Shown here: positions 33,344 through 41,533 of the stretch, one piece after another | How positions within the stretch are numbered: the first letter of the stretch is position 1 | Layout of the letters: each line of letters starts with the position of its first letter | DNA from: Desulfarculaceae bacterium | GTDB lineage: Bacteria > Desulfobacterota > Desulfarculia > Desulfarculales > Desulfarculaceae | Direction of reading: 5' to 3' | DNA: 64,000 nt | NCBI GenBank assembly: GCA_021737145.1 | Contig: JAIPEN010000011.1 | Coordinates: 62,001 to 126,000 of the forward strand | Notes under the pieces: model-generated | What the model saw: the letters and a program-made list of their open reading frames with translations, nothing else | Database searches by the model: none | What the model was told of the DNA's origin: nothing | Made by a program: the position numbers and the translations under genes

Positions 33344-33772
33344 CTAGGGGCCGGGACGGAAGACGATCTTGGCGCTGGTGTCCGGGCCCACGTTGTCATA
33401 GTCGCAGGTGATCAGGCAGGGGCCCAGCACCTCGCGGCGGGGGCGGCAGGAGAACAGATAGTCGTCGCCCCAGGCGGTGATCTCCACCACCAGCCGGGCC
33501 GCGCAGGAGGGCCCGCCGCCCGCCTCGGCCAGGTTCACCCGGAAGGCGTAGGTGGGGCTGGCCGCCAGGGAGTCGGCGTCGAAGCCCCGGGACCAGGTGT
33601 CGGACCGGCCCGGAGGCAACTCCACGGCGCGGCCTTGGTTCACCCGGAAGGCCACCGTGGCGGCGGAGTCGTTTTCAAGCGTTAGGGAAAAGGAGCCGAA
33701 CTGATCGGACGCGGCCAGGGGGGCCGGCAGGGCCAGCAGGCAGGCCAGGCACAACAGGGGCAGGTAGCGCAC
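33344..33772 (-). CDS. small secreted protein, unknown
   Basis: A 142-residue protein with a signal peptide (MRYLPLLCLACLLALPAPLAA, cleaved after about residue 21; GTG start). The mature part is beta-rich and has two disulfide-type cysteine pairs (FSCRPRREVLGPC, ITCDYD). The N-terminal pattern of strands resembles the protein encoded next to it at 33855, so they may be distant paralogues. No family is recognised. Confidence 0.65.
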   Translation of the reverse strand: MRYLPLLCLACLLALPAPLAASDQFGSFSLTLENDSAATVAFRVNQGRAVELPPGRSDTWSRGFDADSLAASPTYAFRVNLAEAGGGPSCAARLVVEITAWGDDYLFSCRPRREVLGPCLITCDYDNVGPDTSAKIVFRPGP

Positions 33773-33854
33773 CGCACATGCTCTTTCCGCGGACCGCGGA
33801 AGGTTACGCCCAAATTATGGCACAAAAGCGGGGCGGCGTCTTGCGCCAGGGGTC

Positions 33855-34256
33855 TTATTCGGCAATGCTGATCTTGATCTGGCAGTTGCCATCGCTGTGT
33901 TGCTGCTGGGATACACTACAGTTGCCGTGCCAGGTGGTGGCCCGGCAAGCCAGAATCTTGGGTCCGAAGTCCCAGTAGTTGCGCACCTGAGCCAAGCCCT
34001 CGCAGAGCACGGAATGATCTTTTTGGTTGTAGACCGTGAAGTCGTAGTTATGGTTGGCGGGCCTCAGGAACCAGGCCGTGTCCCGGTTGTCGAAGGAGGT
34101 TTGGCCGCCCGCGCTAATAGCCTTCACATCATAGTAGGTCTCGCCCCTCACCTCCACGCTCACCCCCAGCTTGCCCTGGTTGGAGATTTCCAACTGCAAA
34201 TTTTGCGGCAAGGGCGGCGGCCAGTCAACCGGGGCATGAACCGCATTCACCCGCAT
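33855..34256 (-). CDS. beta-rich protein, unknown, uncertain start
   Basis: A protein of about 133 residues, rich in Asn, Gln and aromatic residues (GETYYDVKAISAGG, NRDTAWFLRPANHNYDFT). It has cysteines in LCEGL, LACRATTW and GNCSVSQ. I give the ATG at 34256; the frame extends to a TTG at 34301, and neither has a good ribosome site or a signal peptide. The gene has lower GC than its surroundings. It could be a truncated relative of the secreted protein at 33344. Confidence 0.5.
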   Translation of the reverse strand: MRVNAVHAPVDWPPPLPQNLQLEISNQGKLGVSVEVRGETYYDVKAISAGGQTSFDNRDTAWFLRPANHNYDFTVYNQKDHSVLCEGLAQVRNYWDFGPKILACRATTWHGNCSVSQQQHSDGNCQIKISIAE

Positions 34257-34506
34257 CAAGCGGGGGTTTGGCCCAAAAGGAAAGTGGGCTTTTTCCCCCA
34301 AGAATGGTAGTATTGTCTACCCAAGAAAAACCTAGGGGTTTTGAAGGGTGTAATGTATTGCGTCTCCGCCTGCCCCGACTCGCTTCTACCTCTCCCAAGA
34401 CGCCTCGGCCGGATTGACAGCGACGCCGGCGGGCGGCGCGAGGCCGGGCGGCCCATGGATCACAACGAGGCTTATCCCGCCAGGGAAAAGACCCGAGGCC
34501 ACGACT

Positions 34507-35508
34507 ATGTACAACGCCGAAGTAAAGGGCACCGGGTCTTTCACTCCCGAGGCCATATTGACCAATCAAGACCTGGAAAAGGTGGTGGACACCAGCGACG
34601 ACTGGATCACCCGCCGCACCGGCATCAAGGAGCGGCGCATCGCCACCAATGGTCTCAAGACCAGCGAGATGGGGGCCCGCGCCGCCCGCCAGGCCCTGGA
34701 GGCGGCCGGGGTGGACCCCGGCGACCTGGACCTGGTGGTGGTGGGCACGGTGACCCCGGACCGCCAGTTCCCCTCCTGCGCCTGTGCGCTGCAAGAGAAG
34801 ATAGGGGCCAAGCGGGCGGCCAGCATGGACGTATCGGCCGGCTGCTCGGGCTTTATCTACGCCCTTAGCGTGGCCAACAATGCCATACGCTGCGGCGAGG
34901 CCGAGCACGCCCTGGTGGTGGGCTCGGAGGTGCTTTCCTCGGTGACCAACTGGGACGACCGGGGCACCTGCGTGCTCTTGGGCGACGGGGCCGGGGCGGT
35001 GGTGCTCAGCCGCACCGACAAGGACACCGGCATCCGCTCCATCCATCTGCGCTCCGACGGCTCCTTCGGCAACCTGCTCTACTCGGTGGACCAGTCCGAT
35101 GTGCGCTCCGGTCTGGAGATTTTGCCCGGGGTGAGCGACTTGAAGCCCTACTACCTGGTCATGGACGGGCAGAAGCTGTTCAAAAAGGCGGTGGAGTGCC
35201 TGGAGGAGATCACCCGCTGGACCCTGGATAAGGCCGGCGTGGAGGTGAGCGAGCTGGCCCTGATGGTTCCCCACCAGGCCAACATCCGCATCATCAACGC
35301 CCTGGCCCAGCGCCTGGGCCTGGCCCAGGACAAGGTCTACACCACCATCGAAAAGTACGGCAACACCTCTTCGGCCTCCATCCCCATGGCCCTGGCCGAG
35401 GCGGCCCGCCAGGGATGCCTGGCCCCCTGCGACAAGCTTCTTATGGTCACCTTCGGCGCGGGCCTAACCTGGGGCGCCTCCTTGGTCGAGTGGAGCTGCC
35501 AGCTGTGA
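34507..35508 (+). CDS. fabH: 3-oxoacyl-ACP synthase III (FabH-type)
   Basis: A 333-residue condensing enzyme with the full catalytic triad: Cys in DVSAGCSGF (about 115), His in MVPHQANIRI (about 256) and Asn in KYGNTSSAS (about 286). It starts fatty acid synthesis from acetyl-CoA or another acyl-CoA and malonyl-ACP. The ATG at 34507 fits the family N-terminus (AEVKGTGSFTPE). It forms an operon with the acyltransferase gene that overlaps its stop by 4 bp. Confidence 0.93.
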   Translation: MYNAEVKGTGSFTPEAILTNQDLEKVVDTSDDWITRRTGIKERRIATNGLKTSEMGARAARQALEAAGVDPGDLDLVVVGTVTPDRQFPSCACALQEKIGAKRAASMDVSAGCSGFIYALSVANNAIRCGEAEHALVVGSEVLSSVTNWDDRGTCVLLGDGAGAVVLSRTDKDTGIRSIHLRSDGSFGNLLYSVDQSDVRSGLEILPGVSDLKPYYLVMDGQKLFKKAVECLEEITRWTLDKAGVEVSELALMVPHQANIRIINALAQRLGLAQDKVYTTIEKYGNTSSASIPMALAEAARQGCLAPCDKLLMVTFGAGLTWGASLVEWSCQL

Positions 35509-36260
35509 GCCGACCCTTGAAAGCGCTGGCCTACCGGGTGTGGCTGACCTTTGTGCACATCTACGTTTTGCTCATGACCGCCATCTTCTCCACCTGGTCC
35601 ATCATGCTGTTCCTGTTCGACTCCAGCGGCCGGGCCACCCATTTTTACGGGGCCCAGCCCTGGGCCCGGGTGCTTCTGTGGGGCTGCCGGGTGAAAGCGG
35701 AACTGGAGGGGATGGAAAACCTGCCCTCCCCGGACCGCACCGAGCCCCTGGTGCTGGTGTGCAACCACACCAGCATGTTCGACATCCTGGCCCTGCTGGC
35801 GCGCCTGCCGGTGGACTTCAAGTTCGTGGTCAAGGCCGAGCTGGGCAAGGTGCCCCTGTGGGGCTACGCCATGAAAAAGGCGGGCTACATCTTCGTGCAG
35901 CGGGGCAGCGGCGGACAGGCCGGGGTCTTGATGCGCCAGGCGGTGGAGCGCATCAAGGGGGGCAGCGCGGTGCTGTTTTTCGCCGAGGGCACCCGTTCGG
36001 CCGACGGCCGCTTGGGCGAGTTCAAGCGGGGGGCCTTTGTGCTGGCTTCCCAGGCCGGGGCGGACGTGTTGCCCATCGCCATAGAGGGCGCGGCCTCGGT
36101 GCTGGCCCCCAAGAGCTTCCAGATACATCCCGGCCATATCACCGTGCGGGTGCTGCCGGTGGTGGACGACCCGGCGGTGAAGAAAAGCTCCAGGAAGCTC
36201 ATGGCCGAGGTGCACCAGGTGCTCTCCGACAGCCTGGAGCACGAACGCCTGGCCGCCTGA
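35505..36260 (+). CDS. plsC: 1-acyl-sn-glycerol-3-phosphate acyltransferase
   Basis: A 251-residue PlsC-type acyltransferase with one N-terminal membrane helix, the NHTSMFD (HxxxxD) motif near residue 84 and FAEGTRSADGRLGEFKRG near 160. It should transfer an acyl chain to lysophosphatidic acid. The GTG start overlaps the fabH stop (GTGA), so synthesis of the acyl chain and its use in membrane lipid are encoded together. Confidence 0.92.
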   Translation: MSRPLKALAYRVWLTFVHIYVLLMTAIFSTWSIMLFLFDSSGRATHFYGAQPWARVLLWGCRVKAELEGMENLPSPDRTEPLVLVCNHTSMFDILALLARLPVDFKFVVKAELGKVPLWGYAMKKAGYIFVQRGSGGQAGVLMRQAVERIKGGSAVLFFAEGTRSADGRLGEFKRGAFVLASQAGADVLPIAIEGAASVLAPKSFQIHPGHITVRVLPVVDDPAVKKSSRKLMAEVHQVLSDSLEHERLAA

Positions 36261-36311
36261 TAGCAAGCTGGGCCGTTGCGTCCGGCGGTCCCCCGGTCCT
36301 ATAATTCCCTA

Positions 36312-37919
36312 ATGCGCATGCTCTTTCGCATAGCCGTTTTCGGCCTGGCCCTGGGCCTGCTCCTGGCCGCGGCCTGCGCCTCGGCCCCTCCGGAACAGGA
36401 ACCGGCCGCCGCGCCCGCGCCCAAGGTTCCGGTCTCCGGGCCCCTGCCCGCCACCCCGCCCGGACCGGCCGGGCGCGTCTGTTTGTGGGTGTTCTGGACC
36501 GACAACAGCACCCTGATGAAAGAGGCCCAGGCCCTGCTCCAGCAGGGGCAACCCTTCCAGACCATCGCCCTGACCATGGCCCGCGACAACAAGGGCTACG
36601 CCACCACCCAGGCCGACTGCCTCTCCCGGGCCCAGCTGCCCCCGGCCATGGACGCGGCGGTGAAAGACCTGAAGCTGGGCCAGGTGTCCAAGCCCTTCCC
36701 CCTGAACAGCGGCCAGGCCCTGGCCATGCTGACCAGCGACGCCTTCCGCCGCCAGGCCAAGGAGTTCTACGGGCAGGGCAAGTACAAAGAGGCCATCGAG
36801 CAGCTCAAGCTGGATTTGGACCTGCACCCGGCGGCGGCGGCCTCCTGGCACCTCATGGCCCTGTGCCACTTGGCCCTGGGCGACAAGGCCGCGGCCATGA
36901 AGGACTATGACCACGCCCTGGAGTTGACTCCGAACGACCCGGCGGTGCTAAACGACAAGGCCACCCTGTTGGCCCAGGCCGGCCAGGGCGACCAGGCGGT
37001 GGTGCTCTATCGCAGGGCCCTGGCCGCCAAGCCCGACGATCCGGTGTTCATGAACAACCTGGCCTGGGCCCTGGTGCACCAAAAGCGCGATCTGAACGAG
37101 GCCCTGGCCCTGGCCCAAGAGGCGGTCCGCCTGGCCCCGGACAACCCGGCGGTGTGGGACACCCTGGGCCAGGTGCAGCAGGCCAAGGGCGACAACGCCG
37201 CCGCGGTGGTGAGCTTTCACCACGCCGCCCGCCTGGATCCCAAGTCCCAGCCAGTGCAGGAGCGCATGCTGGGCAGCCTTTTGGCCCTCAAGTCCGGGCA
37301 GGTGGATCGCCTGGCCGCCAACAGCGCGGCCCCGGCCCCGGCCCCGGCCCCAGAGCCCAAGCCCGCGCCCAAGGTCAAGGCCAGGCCCAAGCCCGCGCCA
37401 GCTCCCAAGCCGGTGCCAAAGCCAGCGCCCAAGCCAGCGCCAGCTCCCAGGCCTGTGCCCGTGCCAGTGCCCAAGCCGGTGCCGGCACCCAAGCCCGCGC
37501 CAGCTCCCAGGCCTGTGCCCGCGCCAGCTCCCAAGCCTGTGCCCGCGCCAGCTCCCAAGCCTGTGCCTAAATTGGTCCCCGTGCCAGCCCCCAAGCCGGT
37601 GCCAGCGCCCAAACCCCAACCAGCGGCCAAGGCCGCGCCCAAGGCCAAGGCTTCCGCGCGGGACATGGGCCGCCCGCCCCGGGGCTGGTATCTGCAGCTG
37701 GCCTCCAACCGCAAGGCGTCCCTGGCCATCAAGGCCCGCGACTCCTGGGCGGCCAAGGGGCACGATGCCCGCGTCTGGGCCTGGCGCTCGCCCAAAAGCG
37801 GCCTGTGGCACCGCCTGCTGATCGGCCCCTTCAGCACCAAGACCAAGGCCCTGGTGCGCGGCGACATCCTCAAGCAGGCGGGCGAGCTCAAGGTCTACGT
37901 TCTAATCAGAGTTCCCTGA
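36312..37919 (+). CDS. lipoprotein with parvulin-like, TPR and SPOR domains
   Basis: A 535-residue lipoprotein (lipobox AAAC at about residue 22). Residues ~60-150 resemble a degenerate parvulin prolyl isomerase (QALLQQGQPFQTIALTMARD, LKLGQVSKPFPLNSGQAL). Four TPR-like units follow (~155-335), then ~110 residues of Pro/Ala/Lys repeats based on APKPVPAP, and a C-terminal SPOR domain (GWYLQLASNRKAS, HRLLIGPFSTK). SPOR domains bind denuded septal peptidoglycan, so it probably spans the periplasm from membrane to cell wall. It begins 51 bp after plsC. Confidence 0.85.
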   Translation: MRMLFRIAVFGLALGLLLAAACASAPPEQEPAAAPAPKVPVSGPLPATPPGPAGRVCLWVFWTDNSTLMKEAQALLQQGQPFQTIALTMARDNKGYATTQADCLSRAQLPPAMDAAVKDLKLGQVSKPFPLNSGQALAMLTSDAFRRQAKEFYGQGKYKEAIEQLKLDLDLHPAAAASWHLMALCHLALGDKAAAMKDYDHALELTPNDPAVLNDKATLLAQAGQGDQAVVLYRRALAAKPDDPVFMNNLAWALVHQKRDLNEALALAQEAVRLAPDNPAVWDTLGQVQQAKGDNAAAVVSFHHAARLDPKSQPVQERMLGSLLALKSGQVDRLAANSAAPAPAPAPEPKPAPKVKARPKPAPAPKPVPKPAPKPAPAPRPVPVPVPKPVPAPKPAPAPRPVPAPAPKPVPAPAPKPVPKLVPVPAPKPVPAPKPQPAAKAAPKAKASARDMGRPPRGWYLQLASNRKASLAIKARDSWAAKGHDARVWAWRSPKSGLWHRLLIGPFSTKTKALVRGDILKQAGELKVYVLIRVP

Positions 37920-37935
37920 GAAGCGAAATAAAGAC

Positions 37936-39267
37936 TTAGCGCAGAAAGCCGGCTAAAAGCTTGGCCCCCCGCTTGATGAGCCGCGGGCCGCCGTGTTTGA
38001 GCAGCCCGGCCACGCGGCGGGGGTTGAGGTAAAAGCCCAGATAGGCCCGGCGTCGCCAGGCCTCCAGCTCCTCGCGGGAGAAGTGCTCGCCGTCGAACTC
38101 GGCCCAGGGCTCCGCTTCGGGGCAGTCGGCGGCCAGTCCGGTGGCCGGGTAGGGGGTGGCCAGGTGAAAAGAGGCCAGGCCAGCGGGCAGGGACTTGGCC
38201 AGGTCCAGGGTGGCGGCCCGGTCCTGGTCGCTCTCGCCGGGAAAGCCCAGCATGAAAAAGCAGGCCGCCTGCATCCCGGCCTCCACGGTATGGGCCACCG
38301 CGGCGCGCGCCTGGTCTGGCGTGATCTGTTTGCCCAGGCGCTCCAGCACCGCCGGGGAGCCCGACTCCACCCCATAGTGCACCAAGTGGCAGCCCGCCCC
38401 GGCCAGGGCCGAGAGCAGCTCCGGGTCCACGGTGTCCACCCGGGTCTGGCAGCACCAGGCCAGGCCGGGGTTCATCTCCTCGAGGGCGGCGCACAGCTCC
38501 AGGACGCGCTCCCGGTTGGCCGTGAACTCCAGGTCCATGAAGTAGAAATTTTTGGCCCCCAGGCGGGCCACGGCCTCCACCTCGGCCAGCACCCGCTCCA
38601 GGGGCTTGTAGCGCACCCCGGTCCCGTACATGGCCTTTAGGCAGAAGCGGCAGGCAAAGGGGCAGCCCCGGCTGGTCTCGATGAGGGCGAAGTCCGGCCC
38701 CAGCACCTCGTACTCGTAGAGATGGGGCGGGGCCAGGTCAAAGGCGGGCAGAGGCAAGCCGGCCAGGTCCACCGGCCGGGGCTCCGGGCCCAGCATGAGC
38801 TCGCCGCCGGCCAGCCAGGCCGCGCCGGGGACGGCCGCGCGCGCTTGCCCCCCAGCCAGGGCGGCGGCGGCCAGCTCGGGCTCGCCCCGCACCAGGGCCC
38901 GGGCCCCGGTGAGCCGGAGCACCTCGGCCGGGTCCACCGTGCCGTGCACCCCCAGCACCACCAGGCCGGGATGCTCCAGCCCTCGGGCCAGCTCGCCAAA
39001 GGCGGCCAGCTCCAGGTTGGGGCATTGCCAGCGGTCCAGGGGGCTGGAGGTGATGACGGCGGTGTCGGCCCGGGAGGCCAGGGCCTTGATCACCGAGGGC
39101 GAGGTGGGCACCGCCCGCGCGTCGACCAGCTCCACCGTGGCCCCTTGGGCCCGCAGCAGGGCGGCCAGGTTCAAAAGATCCAGGGGAGGCCAGCGGCGGT
39201 TGTGGCGCTTGCCCTTGCGGCTGACCGCGCCCTCCCACGCCGGGTTGATGAGAACTACGTCGGGCAT
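37936..39267 (-). CDS. radical SAM protein with B12-binding-like N-terminal domain
   Basis: A 443-residue protein: N-terminal cobalamin-binding-like Rossmann domain (VVLINPAWEG, LDLLNLAALLRAQGA), then a radical SAM barrel with the cluster motif CPFACRFC (about residue 210) and GVESGSPAVLERLGK. The layout is that of BchE/hopanoid-type or other class B methyltransferases, but the product is unknown. I start at the ATG at 39267, five codons inside the longest frame. It is convergent with the TPR/SPOR lipoprotein. Confidence 0.87.
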   Translation of the reverse strand: MPDVVLINPAWEGAVSRKGKRHNRRWPPLDLLNLAALLRAQGATVELVDARAVPTSPSVIKALASRADTAVITSSPLDRWQCPNLELAAFGELARGLEHPGLVVLGVHGTVDPAEVLRLTGARALVRGEPELAAAALAGGQARAAVPGAAWLAGGELMLGPEPRPVDLAGLPLPAFDLAPPHLYEYEVLGPDFALIETSRGCPFACRFCLKAMYGTGVRYKPLERVLAEVEAVARLGAKNFYFMDLEFTANRERVLELCAALEEMNPGLAWCCQTRVDTVDPELLSALAGAGCHLVHYGVESGSPAVLERLGKQITPDQARAAVAHTVEAGMQAACFFMLGFPGESDQDRAATLDLAKSLPAGLASFHLATPYPATGLAADCPEAEPWAEFDGEHFSREELEAWRRRAYLGFYLNPRRVAGLLKHGGPRLIKRGAKLLAGFLR

Positions 39268-39358
39268 GACCAGTGCCGCCACGGCCAGCGGGCCAGAATG
39301 GATGGCGATATGGGGCCCGGCCGCGCCGGTGGTTCAGGCTTCATGTCACGCCGGAATG

Positions 39359-40192
39359 TTAGAAGGCGTAGCTGCCGCTGACCAGCAGGGCGGTGGTGTT
39401 GTAGAAGTTGCCCTGCACGTTGAGGCGCCAGCGCTTGCTCAGGAAGAAGTCGATGCCCGCGAAGAAGCCAAGCTGCATCTCGGGCTCGTAGTCGGTGTCC
39501 ACGCTGCCCCGGCCCACCCCGGAAATGTTCCAGTTGCCGGTCAGGCTGCCGTCGGCATACATGTACTTGGCGCCGATGTAGGGCACCCAGCGCTTGAACT
39601 TCCAGTAGGCGCTGATGGTGGCGTCGGCCTGCCAGTAGCTGAAGGTGGTGTCGGTTTCCAGGCCCTTGGTGCTCACGCTGCCGCCGGTGACGGTCCAGGA
39701 GTCGGCCGGGCGGTCGTCGTAGCGGTAGTAGCGCAGGCTGGCCGCGATGCCGAAGCCCTTTTTCTTGTGCTGCTGATAGATCTGGCCCTTGATGCCGAAG
39801 GCCCAGGAGAAGACCGTGCCCAGGCTGCTCTCCACGCTGTAGGTGCCGAAGCCGGAGACTTTCACGTCGCCGGCCAGGCGGCCGTCCACCGTGGCGCCCA
39901 GCTCGGCCCACACGTTGAGGCGGTCGATGATGCCGTAGGTGATGATCGCGGCCGCGGTGGTGTCCTGCTTGATCTCCACGTTGGTCTTGGGGGCGATGAT
40001 GTTGCCCCCGGTGCCGTTGGAGTTGAGGCTGGTGTCCTTCATCTTGGTGTCATTGACATAGCTGCCCTGAACCCCGATCTCGAACATGCCCTTTTTGATG
40101 AAGTAAAAGGAGCTGCCCATCTCGGCGGCGGCGGCCGGTGCCGCGCCCGCGAGCAGCAGAGCCAGGGCTAGCAGAAGGATTTTCTTGGCCAT
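39359..40192 (-). CDS. outer-membrane beta-barrel protein
   Basis: A 277-residue protein with a signal peptide (AKKILLLALALLLAGAAPAAAA) and an all-beta mature part of alternating aromatic/hydrophobic strands (YGIIDRLNVWAELGA, FAGIDFFLSKRWRLNV), ending in SYAF as expected for BAM-assembled barrels. About ten to twelve strands are likely. Ligand unknown; Ca/transport-type small porins look similar. The ATG at 40192 has GGGAGGA upstream. Confidence 0.82.
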   Translation of the reverse strand: MAKKILLLALALLLAGAAPAAAAEMGSSFYFIKKGMFEIGVQGSYVNDTKMKDTSLNSNGTGGNIIAPKTNVEIKQDTTAAAIITYGIIDRLNVWAELGATVDGRLAGDVKVSGFGTYSVESSLGTVFSWAFGIKGQIYQQHKKKGFGIAASLRYYRYDDRPADSWTVTGGSVSTKGLETDTTFSYWQADATISAYWKFKRWVPYIGAKYMYADGSLTGNWNISGVGRGSVDTDYEPEMQLGFFAGIDFFLSKRWRLNVQGNFYNTTALLVSGSYAF

Positions 40193-40478
40193 GCCGGTTC
40201 CTCCCAAGGGGCGCGGCTAGCCCCGCCAGTGCACTCGGACCATACAATTCCACCAGCGGGGGGCACGCCCTCTCACCCTACATAGCACAAGTCAATCGGT
40301 GGAGACCACTATATTTTGTAGTATTTGCCCTGATTTCGCCCCTGGGGCCATATCCGGGCGGCCCCGGTGGGAGTGCACCGGGCCGGGGCGGGCCGCCAGC
40401 GGGCTTGACACGGGCCATGGGCGTGAGAATATGTAACTCGACCCCGCGTGACGGGGCCGGCCGGAGCGGAGGTGGCAC

Positions 40479-41126
40479 ATGTCCGGAAAGAGCGACTTTT
40501 CGGTGAACGGCTTCACCCAGGCCATCCTGGAGAGCATCGACGACCCGGTGCAGGTGATCGACCGGGGCTTTCGGGTGGTGTGGTGCAACTCCTTCGGCAA
40601 TCAGACCCGCACCTGGCGGCCCGAGGAGTTGGTGGGCCAGGTCTGTCACCGCGCCTTCTTCGGCCGCTCCACCCCCTGCCCGGACTGCCCCATCAAGCAG
40701 ACCTTCGCCAACAACCGCCCCGCGGTGCGCGAGAAGATGATCCCCTTGCCCGAGGGGGGCCACGAGTGGCGGCGGGTGCACTCCTGGCCCATCACCGGGC
40801 CGGACGGCCGCGTCCGCTACGTGGTCAAGCTGGGGTTCGCCATCACCGGCCAAAAGCAGGACCAGGCCCGGCTGGAGCGCTATCTGGGCCGCTTGGAAAA
40901 CGCGGTGGGCGAGTCCATGCCCCCCCTGCCCGCCGAGGGCCTCACCTCCCGCCAGCGCCAGGTGCTTTCCCTGCTGGCCCAGGGCTTCAGTAACCCCGAG
41001 ATCGCCCGGGTGCTGGGCCTGAGCCCCCACACCATCAAGACCCACGTCACGCATATTTTTGAAAAATTAGGTGTGGAAGACAGAGTGACCGCGGCGGCGA
41101 CAGCGGCCAGGTTAGGCATGGTTTAG
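40479..41126 (+). CDS. PAS-LuxR transcriptional regulator
   Basis: A 215-residue regulator with an N-terminal PAS domain (about residues 10-125) and a C-terminal LuxR/GerE helix-turn-helix (LTSRQRQVLSLLAQGFSNPEIARVL, split here as LTSRQRQVL and GFSNPEIARVLGLS). The PAS domain contains CHRAFFGRSTPCPDCP, a Cys-rich insert that could bind haem or a metal, as in redox-sensing PAS domains. No kinase is adjacent; it is likely a one-component sensor. The 287 bp upstream contain no gene. Confidence 0.85.
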   Translation: MSGKSDFSVNGFTQAILESIDDPVQVIDRGFRVVWCNSFGNQTRTWRPEELVGQVCHRAFFGRSTPCPDCPIKQTFANNRPAVREKMIPLPEGGHEWRRVHSWPITGPDGRVRYVVKLGFAITGQKQDQARLERYLGRLENAVGESMPPLPAEGLTSRQRQVLSLLAQGFSNPEIARVLGLSPHTIKTHVTHIFEKLGVEDRVTAAATAARLGMV

Positions 41127-41148
41127 AAGGCCGCGCCCCCAGGCGCGC

Positions 41149-41188
41149 CTATACTGCATTACGCACCGCGCTCCAGCCTCTACGTTCC
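41149..41188 (-). repeat. half copy of the dispersed palindromic repeat
   Basis: CTATACTGCATTACGCACCG and the following GCTCCAGCCTCTACGTTCC match, with a few changes, the left half of the copy at 12996 up to its central hairpin. The element is cut at the centre. Confidence 0.55.
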
Positions 41189-41495
41189 TTGGTCTCGTCT
41201 CCGGCCCGGACCCCGGGCGGCTCCGAAGAGAGAAGAGGGGGATAAAAAAAGAAAAGGCGTTTTTTGCCGGGGTCACCCTGGGCCGGCATAAGGGTTGTTG
41301 CCTTAGAGTGGGGCTCGTAGGCGGGGCGGAGACGCAGTGCCGGAGACGCGGAGAAGGGCCGTGGAAACCCAACAAGGCTTGTTGGAGTGAGGTCAAGGCG
41401 ATGCGCGGAAATGCCGGCCCCGAGGCGACCCCGGCGGTGGGGTGGTTGAGGGAAAAGAAATAAGAAATCGCGACTAAGAAGTTTCGAGCGATAGC
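41189..41495. other. intergenic stretch without recognised genes
   Basis: No credible reading frame, RNA or promoter is visible between the repeat fragment and the REP-like hairpin. There are purine-rich runs (GAAGAGAGAAGAGG) and an AAAAAAAGAAAAGGCGTTTTTT stretch, given here only as its general make-up, that could end a transcript. Confidence 0.4.
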
Positions 41496-41496
41496 G

Positions 41497-41527
41497 TAGG
41501 TTGGGTAGAGCGAAGCGAAACCCAACA
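41497..41527. repeat. REP-like hairpin (TTGGGT ... ACCCAA)
   Basis: GTTGGGT, a GAGCGAAGCG loop region and AACCCAAC form a short hairpin. The sequence GTTGGGTTTCGCTTCG-type is a common intergenic REP palindrome in many bacteria. Here it lies right after the antiporter gene and probably ends or stabilises its transcript. Confidence 0.7.
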
Positions 41528-41533
41528 ATTCCC

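Noticed and set aside
37320..37640. CRISPR or minisatellite array
   Set aside because: The repeats are irregular APKP codons inside a protein linker in frame with TPR and SPOR domains; no unique spacers.
41189..41495. Small gene in the gap before the Kef antiporter
   Set aside because: The only frame (minus strand to 41528) crosses the repeat and REP hairpin and has no domain or convincing start.
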